Source: Micromonospora sp. RP3T (lineage in GTDB: Bacteria > Actinomycetota > Actinomycetes > Mycobacteriales > Micromonosporaceae). From it: a DNA stretch of 64,000 nt. The DNA lies in the NCBI RefSeq assembly GCF_003027925.1, contig NZ_PYPS01000018.1, positions 1-64,000 of the forward strand, read 5' to 3'. Positions within the stretch are counted from its first letter, which is position 1. Every line of letters begins with the position of its first letter. Below are positions 1-9,035 of this stretch, one piece after another. The notes under the pieces are model-generated. The model was given only the letters and a program-made list of their open reading frames with translations, ran no database searches and had not been told where the DNA came from. The translations under genes were made by a program, and so were the position numbers.

Positions 1-344
1 CGGCGGGGTGGTGGGCGGGTTGGTGGGGGTGCTGCCGACGGGGTTGAATCGCCACTGCATGCGGGCGACGTCGGAGCAGGGTTCCTGGACGATGGGGTTG
101 TTGCCGGCGGTGGAGCCGTCCTTGTTGGATACGCAGAGGTTGTTGAAGGTGCTGCGGATGAGGAACTTGTCGGCGACGCTGGAGGGGCTGAGGGTCCAGG
201 TCTGGTTGGTGCTGGCGCCGCAGGTCCACTGCCAGAGTTGTTCGCCGGTGGTGCTGGAGAAGTTGGGCACGTCGACGCACTTGCCGCTGTTGACGTTGCT
301 CAGGCCGTAGGCGCCGTTCTGCGACACCGCCCGGAACTGCTGCG
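1..344. repeat. Near-identical ricin-module repeat, copy A
   Basis: Base by base this matches 1579-1922 with only two differences, at 299 and 301. It encodes the C-terminal half of the ricin trefoil plus the start of the Pro/Thr linker. Similarity drops sharply after 344, while the upstream halves of the two lectin domains are clearly diverged, a pattern expected of recent duplication or gene conversion. Confidence 0.9.
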
Positions 345-582
345 CGGGCGCTGCGGCGTCGCAGGCGACCTGGGCGAGCCGCACCCCGTTGTCGGCGCCG
401 GCGCCGGTCACCACCAGGCACTTGCCGCTGGAGCCGTTGGCCAGGGTGTAGGTGCCGCCGCCGACCGGGGTGGCGGCGTCGGCGGGGCCGACGAGCGCCA
501 CGATGGCGACCGGGACGGCGAGCGCCGCGGCGGCGGCCGTGGACAGGACGCCGAGCCGGCGTCCCGGAAGGGATCTCTGCAT
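1..582 (-). CDS. Secreted ricin-type lectin protein, 3' end outside the window
   Basis: The N-terminal 194 codons are visible, read from an ATG at 582. A Sec signal peptide begins MQRSLPGRRLG and ends near an ADA cleavage site (residues about 1-36). A ricin B-type trefoil follows, with QxF/QxW-like repeats (QQFRAV, NQTWTL, MQWRFN) and paired Cys, then a Pro/Thr linker at the window edge. The layout copies the neighbouring pectate lyase, so a secreted polysaccharide-degrading catalytic domain probably lies beyond base 1. That is inference; the catalytic part is not seen. Bases 1-344 are almost identical to 1579-1922. Confidence 0.85.
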   Translation of the reverse strand, partial: MQRSLPGRRLGVLSTAAAAALAVPVAIVALVGPADAATPVGGGTYTLANGSSGKCLVVTGAGADNGVRLAQVACDAAAPAQQFRAVSQNGAYGLSNVNSGKCVDVPNFSSTTGEQLWQWTCGASTNQTWTLSPSSVADKFLIRSTFNNLCVSNKDGSTAGNNPIVQEPCSDVARMQWRFNPVGSTPTNPPTTPP

Positions 583-621
583 GTCTCGTTCCTCGATGTC
601 TTCGCGGTGGGGGCGAGGGGT

Positions 622-670
622 ACGGCGTGGGGCCGGCCCGGTCGGGGGCCGCTGCCCGGCCCCACGCCGT
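622..670 (-). terminator. Strong hairpin behind the pectate lyase
   Basis: A perfect 15-bp inverted repeat (622-636 with 656-670, arm ACGGCGTGGGGCCGG) with a 19-nt loop begins six bases past the stop of the pectate lyase gene. There is no T-tract, which is usual for actinobacterial terminators. Confidence 0.7.
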
Positions 671-675
671 CGTGC

Positions 676-2166
676 TCACTGGCCGATGGCGGCCTGGGGT
701 CCGGCGTAGGTGCGGACGAGGTTCGGCACCTGGTCGGCGGCGTCGAGCTGGTAGCTGTAGAAGCTCGACGGGGTGAACGCGGAGCCGCCGGTCTCGCGTT
801 GGCCGGTGCAGCTCACGCAGATGCTGCCGCTCTGCCGGATCTCGGCGGTGTCGTCGCGGTAGTACGGGTCCTTGACCTTGTCGTAGTAGGTGTTCTCGAT
901 GACCATCTTGGTCTTGCCGCGGGAGTAGTTGCCGTAGCCGCGGACGTTCTGCATGTAGTTGTTGTAGAGGTGCGCGTACTGCACGTTGTCGGTGCTGGGG
1001 TTGCGCACGTTGGTGTCGTGGATCCAGTTGTGGTGGATGGTGATGCGGGCGGTGACGTTGGTGGTCCAGCCGATGCCGAACGCCTTGTTGCCCTCGGCGA
1101 TGACGTTCCAGGACACGGTCAGGTTGGTGGTGTCCTTGCGGCTGTCGATGAGACCGTCGTTCATCCGCACGATCTGGTTGTGGTCGATCCAGATCCGGTT
1201 GGCGGTGTCCATCTGGATGCCGTCGTAGTCGAAGTCCTTGTCGTCCGGGTCGTCGGAGGTCATCCGGGTGTCGCGGATGGTGAGGTTGCGGATGATGACG
1301 TTGCTGGTGCCGGTGCCGAGGTTGAAACCGCCGTTGACGATCTGACCGTTCTTCCCGACGCCGACGATGGTCTTGTTGGACTTGACCGGGATCTCCTTGC
1401 CGTACGGGCTGATGGTGATCGCGGTGCCGACGCGGATGATGTAGGGCGTGCTGGCGGAGGCGTAGCGCTCCAGGTCGGCCTGGTTGGTCACGGTGACCGT
1501 GGTGCCGCCGGCCCCACCGGTGGTGCCGGCCGCCCCGGCGAACCCGTCCGGCGCGTTCGCGTACGGCCCACCCGACGGCGGCGGGGTGGTGGGCGGGTTG
1601 GTGGGGGTGCTGCCGACGGGGTTGAATCGCCACTGCATGCGGGCGACGTCGGAGCAGGGTTCCTGGACGATGGGGTTGTTGCCGGCGGTGGAGCCGTCCT
1701 TGTTGGATACGCAGAGGTTGTTGAAGGTGCTGCGGATGAGGAACTTGTCGGCGACGCTGGAGGGGCTGAGGGTCCAGGTCTGGTTGGTGCTGGCGCCGCA
1801 GGTCCACTGCCAGAGTTGTTCGCCGGTGGTGCTGGAGAAGTTGGGCACGTCGACGCACTTGCCGCTGTTGACGTTGGTGAGGCCGTAGGCGCCGTTCTGC
1901 GACACCGCCCGGAACTGCTGCGACGGGGTGGTGCTCCCGCACTGCACCTGGATCAGGCGGACGCCGTTGTCGGTGCCGGCGCCGGTCACGTCGACGCACT
2001 TTCCGCTGGAACCGTTGGCCAGGGTGTAGGTGCCGCCGTTGGTCGGCGTCACGGCCGCGCCGGCCGGCCCCACCAGGGCGACGATCGCCGCGGGAACCGC
2101 CAGCGCCGCGGTGAGGGCCGACGAGGCGATGACGAGACGCCGCCCGGAGAATCTTCTTCTGGACAT
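676..2166 (-). CDS. Secreted pectate lyase (PL1-type) with N-terminal ricin lectin
   Basis: A 496-residue exported protein predicted to cleave polygalacturonate by beta-elimination. ATG at 2166 has a GAGGAAG ribosome site; an upstream in-frame ATG at 2220 would put a charged stretch before the signal peptide and is less likely. The signal peptide (about 1-36, ending GPAGA) leads into a ricin trefoil (about 38-165: QQFRAV, QTWTL, QWRFN), a Thr/Pro/Gly linker, and a right-handed beta-helix pectate lyase domain (about 190-490). Family signatures are WIDHNQIV, NDGLIDSRKDTTNLTVSWN and a conserved VRNPS segment in place of the usual catalytic Arg strand. The lectin probably anchors the enzyme on plant wall glycans. 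It is flanked by a terminator hairpin and preceded by a possible operator. Confidence 0.9.
   Translation of the reverse strand: MSRRRFSGRRLVIASSALTAALAVPAAIVALVGPAGAAVTPTNGGTYTLANGSSGKCVDVTGAGTDNGVRLIQVQCGSTTPSQQFRAVSQNGAYGLTNVNSGKCVDVPNFSSTTGEQLWQWTCGASTNQTWTLSPSSVADKFLIRSTFNNLCVSNKDGSTAGNNPIVQEPCSDVARMQWRFNPVGSTPTNPPTTPPPSGGPYANAPDGFAGAAGTTGGAGGTTVTVTNQADLERYASASTPYIIRVGTAITISPYGKEIPVKSNKTIVGVGKNGQIVNGGFNLGTGTSNVIIRNLTIRDTRMTSDDPDDKDFDYDGIQMDTANRIWIDHNQIVRMNDGLIDSRKDTTNLTVSWNVIAEGNKAFGIGWTTNVTARITIHHNWIHDTNVRNPSTDNVQYAHLYNNYMQNVRGYGNYSRGKTKMVIENTYYDKVKDPYYRDDTAEIRQSGSICVSCTGQRETGGSAFTPSSFYSYQLDAADQVPNLVRTYAGPQAAIGQ
1579..1922. repeat. Near-identical ricin-module repeat, copy B
   Basis: This is the second copy of the 344-bp module at 1-344, inside the pectate lyase gene. 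It covers the C-terminal half of the ricin domain and the beginning of the linker. Confidence 0.9.
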
Positions 2167-2681
2167 TCTCTTCCTCTTCAATGGACGTGAAACGAGATGA
2201 CGCCGTTTGCCGGACGGCATGGGTGCCGCCCTGCAAGACCCGGTCCGAATGTTGTTCCCGCGAGTGCGAACAACGACGTGCGTGGCGCAAAGACATTGAC
2301 TCTGAGCGATGTCATACGCTGCCCTTGCGAATGACGGTCAGGGTGCTGTCCTGCCCTGATCCCATCCTTGCGGGATGGGCGACGCTGCCGGCTCCGGCGC
2401 GTGCCCGAACAGCTAAGCACATGTCGACAACCGGCACCATATGTCAGTTCGGTTAACCCACTGATTCGTGCATGTAGCCGGCTCCGACATTGGACAGCGC
2501 CTGCTTGGGAGGTGTCTTGAGCTGCCTGAACGCCGCTATTCGAAAAAGTTCGTCGGTTTGTGTTATCCGGCTCGTCTCGAATGCGTCGCAGGCTTTCCGA
2601 GGCACAGCGCGACTACCCGAGGTAGTCGTAATCGCGCCGCACCACACGTCGGCCCACTTCCGAGAGCGGTAGCCTCCGGAG
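2167..2681. other. 515-bp intergenic region upstream of the pectate lyase
   Basis: No coding potential is evident. It holds an inverted repeat at 2251-2274, a 7-bp hairpin at 2361-2379 (CCCATCC / GGATGGG) and a 7-bp hairpin at 2611-2627 (GACTACC / GGTAGTC) that could end the sigma-fusion transcript. I could not identify a convincing -10/-35 pair for the pectate lyase. Confidence 0.5.
2251..2274. promoter_or_regulatory. Candidate operator upstream of the pectate lyase
   Basis: GTTGTTC (2251-2257) and GAACAAC (2268-2274) form a perfect 7-bp inverted repeat with a 10-nt spacer, 85 bp upstream of the pectate lyase start. Size and symmetry suit a dimeric repressor, but no cognate regulator is assigned. 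Confidence 0.4.
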
Positions 2682-4805
2682 TCAGCCGGCCAGATCGGCG
2701 CCGACACCTTCCGCGGTGCCCAGGTACGCGGTTCGGGGCAGGGTGCCGTCGGCGGCCCGGCGTCCTTCCGCCACCGCCGGATCGACCGAGCGCAAGGACG
2801 AATCGCGCCACTCGCCGCGATCCCAGGAATTGCCGTCGGCGGAGACGCCCGGGCCGAGCACGACGGGTCGCCCCCCGTTGCCCACCGAGAGATTGGCCCG
2901 CGCCGTGCCCCGTCCGCCGCCGAGGTCGAACCCGTCGCCACCGTTGCGGTAGGCGGTGTTGTCGGCCAGTGACATCTCGCCGGTGTTGCCCTCGGCGCCG
3001 AACCCGTCGCCGCGGTTGTCCCAGGCGGCGTTGTTCCGCACCCGGTGCGCGGCCGACGGCGTGGTCTCACCGCCCCCGAGGGAGAAACCGAAACCGTTGC
3101 TGTCCCAGCCGGAGACGTTCCACCGGTTCTGGCCGTTGCCGTAGGACCAGTTGTCCTCGATGGTGACCGGGCTCCGGAAGGCGCCGAAGTCGAAGCCGTC
3201 GTCGGCGTTGTGGAAGGCGCGGTTGCCCCGGACCACGTTGCCGCCGCCGTCGCCGAACTTGACGCCCAACCCGATGCCGGCGCCACCGCGGGCAGCCGGG
3301 TCGTAGTTGCGGTAGAAGTCGCTGTCGAGCACCTGGTTGCCGGTCGTACCCGGATCCCGCAGCGTCAGGCCCGAGCGGTGGTTGTCGTGCACGGACAACC
3401 GCCGGAACGTGGTGAACCGGCAGGAGCTGCACGTCCACGCGTGGCTGCGGGACCCGCGCACCTCCAGGTCCTGGACGGTCCAGAAGGCGGTGCGCTGGGT
3501 CACCGCGTACTTGTCCGGCGCGACCCCGGCCGCGTCCAGCACCGCGCGCTCACCGCGGTAGCCGCTCAGCACGATCCGCCGGGCACGGGTGCCGTCGGTG
3601 TCGATCTCCACCGGCCGGGTGAGCCGGTGCACGCCGCCGCGCAGGGCGATGGTCTGCCCGGCCCGGACCACCTCGACCGCCCGGTTCAGCGTCGCGAACG
3701 GCCGCTGCAGGCTGCCGTCGGCGTCGTCGTCGCCGTCCGGCGCGACGAAGATGTCCGCGACGGTCACGCCGGTCACCGACGCGGGTCGGGGCGCGGCCGA
3801 GCTGCCCGTCGGGGTCGGGGACGGCCCGCCCGGTGTCCGGGACGCCGGTGCGGCGGAGGGCGGGGCGACCGGAGCGGCCACGGCGGGGACCGGGCCGGGG
3901 TCGGGCGTCACGTACACCGCGTACCAGATCGCCCCCAGCGCCAGCGCCGTCACCGCGGCTGCGGCGGCGGCCAGCTTGTGGGAGGTGAGCTTGTACGTCA
4001 GCCCGTGCGCCGGCGTCGCGGGCGTCACCGGTCCGGCCTCGGCCGCGGCCCGGACCGCCGCGACGAGGGCTGCCGGCACCGGTGCCACGACCAGGCCGTG
4101 GAGCAGCCGCTCCGGCGGGACCAGCCCGGCGCGGTGGCTGCCGCACCGGACGCAGCCCCGGACGTGCCGGCCGAACCTCTTGCGCCACACCGGCGAGCGC
4201 TCGCCGGGCCAGGTCCGCGCCAGCGTCCCCAGCTCCGGGCAGGTCGCGCGCCGGCGCAGCGCGGCCTCGATCGTCCGGCTGGTCGCCAACTGGTCGCGCA
4301 TGCGTTGCAGCCGCACCGCCAGGTGCGGCTCGCCGATCCCGAGCGCCTCGGCCAGATCCGCGCGGCTCAGGTCGCCGAGCGCCTCCTGCCACCAGAGCGC
4401 GAGCAGGTGCTGGTCGTCGGGCGTCAGCCAGCGGGTCGCCTCGACCAGCTCCCGGCGCTGCCCACTGAGCGCGACCGCGACCACGGTACGGTCGGCCACG
4501 TCACCACCGGTGTGCGGAAGCGCGTCCGGCTCGGCGAGCGGCTCGACCGGCGGCTGCCGCCGCAGGTGGTCGCTGACCTGTCGGTAGGCGATGGTGGCCA
4601 GCCAGGAGCGGAATCGGTCCGGATCACGCAGCTCCGGCAGTCCACGGATCATGCGGATCATGCATTCCTGCGCGACGTCGTCCACCTCGGCGTGGTCCCC
4701 CAGGGCGCTGCGGACCAGGTGGTAGACCGACGGCAGCGCCCTCGTCGTCAGCTCGGCGAGTGCCGTCCGGTCACCGGCCTGGGCCGCTTCGACCAGCCTC
4801 TTCAC
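2682..4805 (-). CDS. ECF sigma factor fused to anti-sigma, membrane and beta-helix domains
   Basis: The 707-residue chain starts with sigma region 2 (about 20-82: DDVAQECMIRM, RFRSWLATIAYRQVSDHLRR), followed by region 4 (about 125-172: LTPDDQHLLALWW, DLAEALGIGEPHLAVRLQRM). Next is a short anti-sigma-like zinc motif H214-x3-C218-x2-C221, one membrane helix (about 277-299), a Pro/Ser/Thr linker, and a pectate-lyase-like right-handed beta-helix (about 350-707) beginning FVAPDGDDDADGS. Orientation would be cytoplasmic sigma, extracellular helix. Fusions of ECF sigma factors to C-terminal sensory extensions are known; this reads as a one-protein glycan sensor whose sigma part would need release. 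GTG at 4805 follows GAGAGAGGG. Extending to 4940 would run through the terminator at 4905-4933, so the shorter start is chosen. Lyase activity is not shown; the helix may only bind sugar. Confidence 0.85.
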   Translation of the reverse strand: MKRLVEAAQAGDRTALAELTTRALPSVYHLVRSALGDHAEVDDVAQECMIRMIRGLPELRDPDRFRSWLATIAYRQVSDHLRRQPPVEPLAEPDALPHTGGDVADRTVVAVALSGQRRELVEATRWLTPDDQHLLALWWQEALGDLSRADLAEALGIGEPHLAVRLQRMRDQLATSRTIEAALRRRATCPELGTLARTWPGERSPVWRKRFGRHVRGCVRCGSHRAGLVPPERLLHGLVVAPVPAALVAAVRAAAEAGPVTPATPAHGLTYKLTSHKLAAAAAAVTALALGAIWYAVYVTPDPGPVPAVAAPVAPPSAAPASRTPGGPSPTPTGSSAAPRPASVTGVTVADIFVAPDGDDDADGSLQRPFATLNRAVEVVRAGQTIALRGGVHRLTRPVEIDTDGTRARRIVLSGYRGERAVLDAAGVAPDKYAVTQRTAFWTVQDLEVRGSRSHAWTCSSCRFTTFRRLSVHDNHRSGLTLRDPGTTGNQVLDSDFYRNYDPAARGGAGIGLGVKFGDGGGNVVRGNRAFHNADDGFDFGAFRSPVTIEDNWSYGNGQNRWNVSGWDSNGFGFSLGGGETTPSAAHRVRNNAAWDNRGDGFGAEGNTGEMSLADNTAYRNGGDGFDLGGGRGTARANLSVGNGGRPVVLGPGVSADGNSWDRGEWRDSSLRSVDPAVAEGRRAADGTLPRTAYLGTAEGVGADLAG

Positions 4806-4904
4806 GCTTCGGTAACCCTCTCTCGTCCACCGCCGGCGGCCGGTGGCGTCGCGGTCGTACCGCGCCGTCGAGCGTAGAGGCCACCGCGCCCGCCAGCGCC
4901 GGCA

Positions 4905-4933
4905 CGGGGTGGGTGCCCTCGGCACCCACCCCG
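4905..4933 (-). terminator. Terminator hairpin behind the GH95 gene
   Basis: A perfect 13-bp stem (4905-4917 with 4921-4933; core GGGGTGGGTGCC / GGCACCCACCCC) with a 3-nt loop sits 18 bases past the GH95 stop. It separates the fucosidase transcript from the sigma-fusion gene. Confidence 0.75.
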
Positions 4934-4950
4934 CGTGCACGGCGTCGGCG

Positions 4951-7900
4951 TCAGCCGAACGCCCGGGACTGCCAGTCCGCGACCTCGCCCGGCGTCAGGG
5001 CCCGGGCGAAGACCGCGACGCGGTCCACCGCCCCGGTCAGCCGCTGGCCGCCGCCCTGGTCGGCGGCGAACCGGAGCTGCCGTACCGCGCAGCCGTTGAT
5101 GCCGTCCGCCGAGACCTGGGCGGTGCCGGCGACGGCGCCGTCGACGTAGACGGTCAGCGTGCCGTCGTCGGCCAGCACCACGACCAGGCTGACGTAGCGG
5201 TTCATCGGCACCGTCGCGTTCGTGGTCACGTTGGTGTCGGCGCCGATGAAGCGCACCCGGTTGCTGGAGTCGAGGTCGATCAGCACCCCGTCGGTGCCGG
5301 GGTTGCCGGACGGCTGGAAGTCGAACAGCCGTCGCTGCCCGCTGCTGGTGGTCACCTTCACCTCGGCGGCGAAGGTGGCTTCGGTGAGGCGGCCCAGCGA
5401 CAACGGTTCCGTCCGCAGGAACGTGGTGCCGTCGAGCACCAGACCGCTACCGGTGGGTGCCCCGCTGTCGTAGCCGGCGGTGCCCTCGACCGTCACGTTC
5501 CGCTGGTAGGGGGACCGGTCCCGGACGGTGGCGCCGGACGTGGGATCCCAGGCGGCGACCGGCGACTCCGGCTCCGGCGTCCGGCAGGCGCCGGCACCGA
5601 AGGTCAGGTTCTGCCAGGCGGCGACGTCGTCGGCGATGAGGGCCTCGGGCAGGATCGCCACCCGGTCCACGGCGCCGACCAGTCGCTGGCCGCCCTCCTG
5701 GTCGGCGCCGAAGCGCAGCTCCCGGGTGACGCAGCCGTTGATCCCGTTCGGTGGCACCTGCGCGGTGCCGGCGGCGTTGCCGTCGACGTACACGGTGACG
5801 GTGCCGTTGCGGTCCATCACCACGGCCAGGCTGACGTAGCGGCCGGTCGGCAGCGTCGCGCCGGTGGTCACGCTCCGGCCGGCACCGATGAACCGCACCT
5901 CGTTGGTCGGGGTGAGATCGATCAGTACCCCGTCCGCGCCGGCGTCACCGGCCGGCTGGAAGTCGAACAGCCGGCGGTAACCGCCCGAGGTGGTGATTTT
6001 CACCTCGGCGGCGAAGGTGGCCTCCCGCAGGAAGCCCAGCGACGTGGGGGCGGTACGCAGGTAGGTGTCGCCGTCCAGGGTGAGCCCGTCCCACGTCGGT
6101 GCGCTCTTGTCGTAGCCGGCGGTGCCGACGACCGTGGCGTCCCGGCCGTTCGGGGAGGAGTCCTCGACGGTGGAGCCGGTTCGGGGATCCCAGGCGAGGA
6201 GGGGCACCTCGGGCGGGGGCACCGCGCACGCGGCGGCGATCTCGACGGTCACCCGACCGAACGACTCCACCCGCCAACCGTCGCCGCTCAGCACGGCCCG
6301 TACCGGTTGCCGCTTCTCCGGTCCGAGGGTCGGGGTCACCTGGAAGGTGTAGGTGCGGGACCGGCCGGCGAGGACCGGCAGCACCCGGACGGTGCCCGGC
6401 CGGGAGGTCCAGCCGTCCGGCAGCCGCAACGTCAGCTCGCCCGCCGGCACGGTCCGGGCGGTGGCCGACACGGTCACCGTGAGCGGGAACGGCTTGCCCG
6501 GCTCGACGGTGGCCGGCGTCCGCATCGTCACCCGTGCGATCGATTCGGCCGCGTACCGGTGGCCGGCGACCGCGGTGAACCGGATCTCCGACCCGTCCCG
6601 CGTGACGTCGACCTTGCGGCGGGTGGTGAGGTCGGTGACCTGGAAGCGGCCGTCGAACATGGTGCTGCGTACCCGCAGCGGGCCGCTGTGGCCGACGGTC
6701 AGTCCGATGCGGGTCGCGGTGCGGCCGCGCCACTCGGTGTCCACCGTGACGTCGCCGCGGGCCCGCAGACCGCGGACCGACCCGTCGGCCCAGTCGTCCG
6801 GAAGCGCGGGCAGCACGTCGACGACGCCGGTGTGGCTCTGGAGCAGCATCTCCGCCACTCCGGAGGTGGCGCCGAAGTTGCCGTCGATCTGGAACGGCGG
6901 GTGGTTGTCCCACAGGTTGTCGAGCGTGCTCGACTTGAGCAGCTCGGAGAGCATCTTGTGGGAGTGGTTGCCGTCCAGCAGCCGGGCCCAGAAATTGATC
7001 TTCCAGGCCTTGCTCCAGCCGGTGCCGCCGTCACCCCGCGCGCTCAGCGACACCTTCGCCGCCTTCGCGAGGTCGGGCGTGGTCAGCGGAGAGATCTGCC
7101 GACCCGGGAAGAGCCCGAACAGGTGCGAGACGTGCCGGTGTGTGTCGCCCTTGTCGTCCCAGTCCTCCTTCCACTCCTGCAGTTGCCCCCACTTGCCGAC
7201 CCGGGTGCCCGGGTCGAGCTTCGTCAGCGTCTCGGCGATCCGGTCGCGGAACGCGGCGTCCGGCTCGCGCACCGTCGCGGCGGCCTCCGACACGTTGGTC
7301 AGCAGGTCCCACACGATCTGCTGGGACATCGACGCGCCGGCCGAGAAGTCGCCGTGCTCCGGCGAGAAGCTGGGGCTCACCACCAGCTTGCCGTCACGCG
7401 GGTCGACGACCAACTCGTCGAGCCAGAACTGCGCCAGCTCCTTCATCAGCGGGTACGCCCGCTCGCGCAGGAACATCTCGTCCCGGGTGAACCGGTAGTG
7501 CTCGTAGTAGTGCTGCGCCAGCCACGCCCCGGCCTCCGGCATCCAGAACGAGGAGGGGTAGTTGTGCACGCCGGTGAAGCCGAACGGGTTCGTCTCGTTG
7601 TGCACCACCCAGCCGCGGTTGTCGTAGATCTTCTTCGCGCTGACCCGACCGGGCTCCACCATCGCGTCGACGTAGTCGAAGAACGGCAGGGCCGTCTCGG
7701 CGAGGTTCGTCGTCTCGGCGGGCCAGTAGTTCATCTGGAAGTTGATGTTGGTGTGGTAGTCCGATGACCAGGGCGGGCTGGTCGAGTTGTTCCAGACGCC
7801 CTGGAGGTTCGCCGGCAGCGAGCCGGCCCGCGAGGACGCCACCAGCAGGTAGCGGCCGTACTGGAAGAAGAGCACCTCCAGGGCCTTGCGGGCCGCCGCG

Positions 7901-8994
7901 TCCGCCCGCCCCCGGCGGTAGCTCAGCAGGAGCTGGTCGGTCGGGACCGCCGGCATCTTCTGGCCGATGTCGAGGCTGAGCCGCTGGAACAGCCGCTGGT
8001 AGTCGCGGACGTGGGTGGCGCGTAACGCCCGGTACGGCTTGGCCGCCGCCGCGTCGACCCGCGCGGTCACCGCCGGGTGCGGGTCGACCCCCCGGTACGT
8101 CGGGTAGTCGTCGGCATAGTCGGTGCCGGCGGCGAGGATCAGGGTGACCGCGTCCGCGTCGGTGACGGTGACGGTGCCGTCGCCGTTGTCGACCCGGGTG
8201 CCGCCGGAGTTGATCACCTGCAACTGCGACTCGAAGCGCAGTCCGTTGTCGTTGAGGCGTCCGCTGAGCGTGATTCGCCCGTCGGCGGCCGAAAGGTTCC
8301 GGGACCGGTTGGACGCCGTGGCGACGGACGCGGTGAACCCGACGCTGCCCGGCTTGCTGGCGGTGATTCGGGCGACCAGGACGTTGTCGGGGGCGGAGGC
8401 GAAGTACTCGCGGGTGTGGCGGACCCCGGCGGCGGTGTAGGCGACGCCAGCCGTGGCGTCGGAGATGTCGAGCTGCCGGCGATAGTCGGTGTAGTCGGCC
8501 GGCGCGTCCGGGAAGGACAGGCGCACGTCGCCGAAGGTCTGGTAGGCGCCGAACCCGCTCTTCGGCTGCCCCAGCCTGCCGGCCACCCAGGACGGGTCGA
8601 CCCGCTTGTCGGCGTTGATCCGCTGCTGGACCTCGTCCATCGCGCCCGGACGCGGCGTGGTCCAGTCGCCGAAGTTGTAGCCGGGCGAGCCGGGACCGCC
8701 GGTCCACAGCGACTTCTCGTTGAACTGGAGCTGCTCGGCGCCGACCCCGCCGAACACGGAGGCCCCGAGCGGGCCGTTGCCGATGGGCAGCGACTGCGAC
8801 TCCCAGTCGGTGGCGGGCTTGTCGTACCAGAGGGTCATGCCGTTCGACGGCGGCGATGGCGATGGCGCGGACGGCTGACCGGCCGCCGCGACCGCCGGAC
8901 CGGCGAGCGGACCGGGCAGCCCGAACGCGGTGACGGCGGTGACGGCGAGCAGCGCGGTGCCGCGGGGTGGAGCTTTTCTGGTCCAGAAAGGCAT
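4951..8994 (-). CDS. Secreted GH95 alpha-L-fucosidase with NEW3 and two LamG-like domains
   Basis: A 1347-residue exported glycosidase predicted to release terminal L-fucose (some GH95 members act on L-galactose). ATG at 8994 follows AAGGGG. A signal peptide (about 1-38) precedes the GH95 region (about 48-780). Family landmarks include NGPLGASVFGG, NFQMNYWPAETTN (the Asn pair), SPSFSPEHG (the proposed acid Glu) and FQIDGNFGATSG (the conserved Asp). A NEW3-type beta-sandwich (about 790-890) and two tandem LamG/concanavalin-like repeats of about 210 residues (each with YLRT, RRLFDFQP, GVLIDL, VTVYVDG) follow, probably for glycan binding. It is divergent from the GntR regulator and carries the same palindrome at its start site, so it should be induced with the fucose operon. 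Confidence 0.9.
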   Translation of the reverse strand: MPFWTRKAPPRGTALLAVTAVTAFGLPGPLAGPAVAAAGQPSAPSPSPPSNGMTLWYDKPATDWESQSLPIGNGPLGASVFGGVGAEQLQFNEKSLWTGGPGSPGYNFGDWTTPRPGAMDEVQQRINADKRVDPSWVAGRLGQPKSGFGAYQTFGDVRLSFPDAPADYTDYRRQLDISDATAGVAYTAAGVRHTREYFASAPDNVLVARITASKPGSVGFTASVATASNRSRNLSAADGRITLSGRLNDNGLRFESQLQVINSGGTRVDNGDGTVTVTDADAVTLILAAGTDYADDYPTYRGVDPHPAVTARVDAAAAKPYRALRATHVRDYQRLFQRLSLDIGQKMPAVPTDQLLLSYRRGRADAAARKALEVLFFQYGRYLLVASSRAGSLPANLQGVWNNSTSPPWSSDYHTNINFQMNYWPAETTNLAETALPFFDYVDAMVEPGRVSAKKIYDNRGWVVHNETNPFGFTGVHNYPSSFWMPEAGAWLAQHYYEHYRFTRDEMFLRERAYPLMKELAQFWLDELVVDPRDGKLVVSPSFSPEHGDFSAGASMSQQIVWDLLTNVSEAAATVREPDAAFRDRIAETLTKLDPGTRVGKWGQLQEWKEDWDDKGDTHRHVSHLFGLFPGRQISPLTTPDLAKAAKVSLSARGDGGTGWSKAWKINFWARLLDGNHSHKMLSELLKSSTLDNLWDNHPPFQIDGNFGATSGVAEMLLQSHTGVVDVLPALPDDWADGSVRGLRARGDVTVDTEWRGRTATRIGLTVGHSGPLRVRSTMFDGRFQVTDLTTRRKVDVTRDGSEIRFTAVAGHRYAAESIARVTMRTPATVEPGKPFPLTVTVSATARTVPAGELTLRLPDGWTSRPGTVRVLPVLAGRSRTYTFQVTPTLGPEKRQPVRAVLSGDGWRVESFGRVTVEIAAACAVPPPEVPLLAWDPRTGSTVEDSSPNGRDATVVGTAGYDKSAPTWDGLTLDGDTYLRTAPTSLGFLREATFAAEVKITTSGGYRRLFDFQPAGDAGADGVLIDLTPTNEVRFIGAGRSVTTGATLPTGRYVSLAVVMDRNGTVTVYVDGNAAGTAQVPPNGINGCVTRELRFGADQEGGQRLVGAVDRVAILPEALIADDVAAWQNLTFGAGACRTPEPESPVAAWDPTSGATVRDRSPYQRNVTVEGTAGYDSGAPTGSGLVLDGTTFLRTEPLSLGRLTEATFAAEVKVTTSSGQRRLFDFQPSGNPGTDGVLIDLDSSNRVRFIGADTNVTTNATVPMNRYVSLVVVLADDGTLTVYVDGAVAGTAQVSADGINGCAVRQLRFAADQGGGQRLTGAVDRVAVFARALTPGEVADWQSRAFG

Positions 8995-9015
8995 GGCAAC
9001 CCCTTGGTCGTCCAT

Positions 9016-9026
9016 ACATCGGATGT
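9016..9026. promoter_or_regulatory. Operator ACATCGGATGT before the GH95 gene
   Basis: This ACATC-N-GATGT palindrome lies 22 bp upstream of the GH95 start and about 9 bp past the predicted -10, at the expected transcription start. The identical 11-mer occurs at 9209 and a one-mismatch version at 10137. The neighbouring GntR/FCD protein is the obvious ligand. Confidence 0.75.
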
Positions 9027-9035
9027 GTTTCGCGG

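Noticed and set aside
238..2190. 650-codon plus-strand frame
   Set aside because: Antisense to the two ricin-lectin genes; low-complexity Val/Gly/Ala translation typical of GC-rich shadows, without ribosome site or family features.
4805..4940. Longer N-terminus for the sigma fusion
   Set aside because: It would start inside the GH95 terminator, adds Arg-rich sequence without sigma similarity, and lacks a ribosome site; GTG 4805 has one.
3045..7767. Plus-strand frames of 610 and 974 codons
   Set aside because: Antisense to the sigma-fusion and GH95 genes, whose domains are unmistakable; the frames are Arg/Gly/Val-rich shadows.
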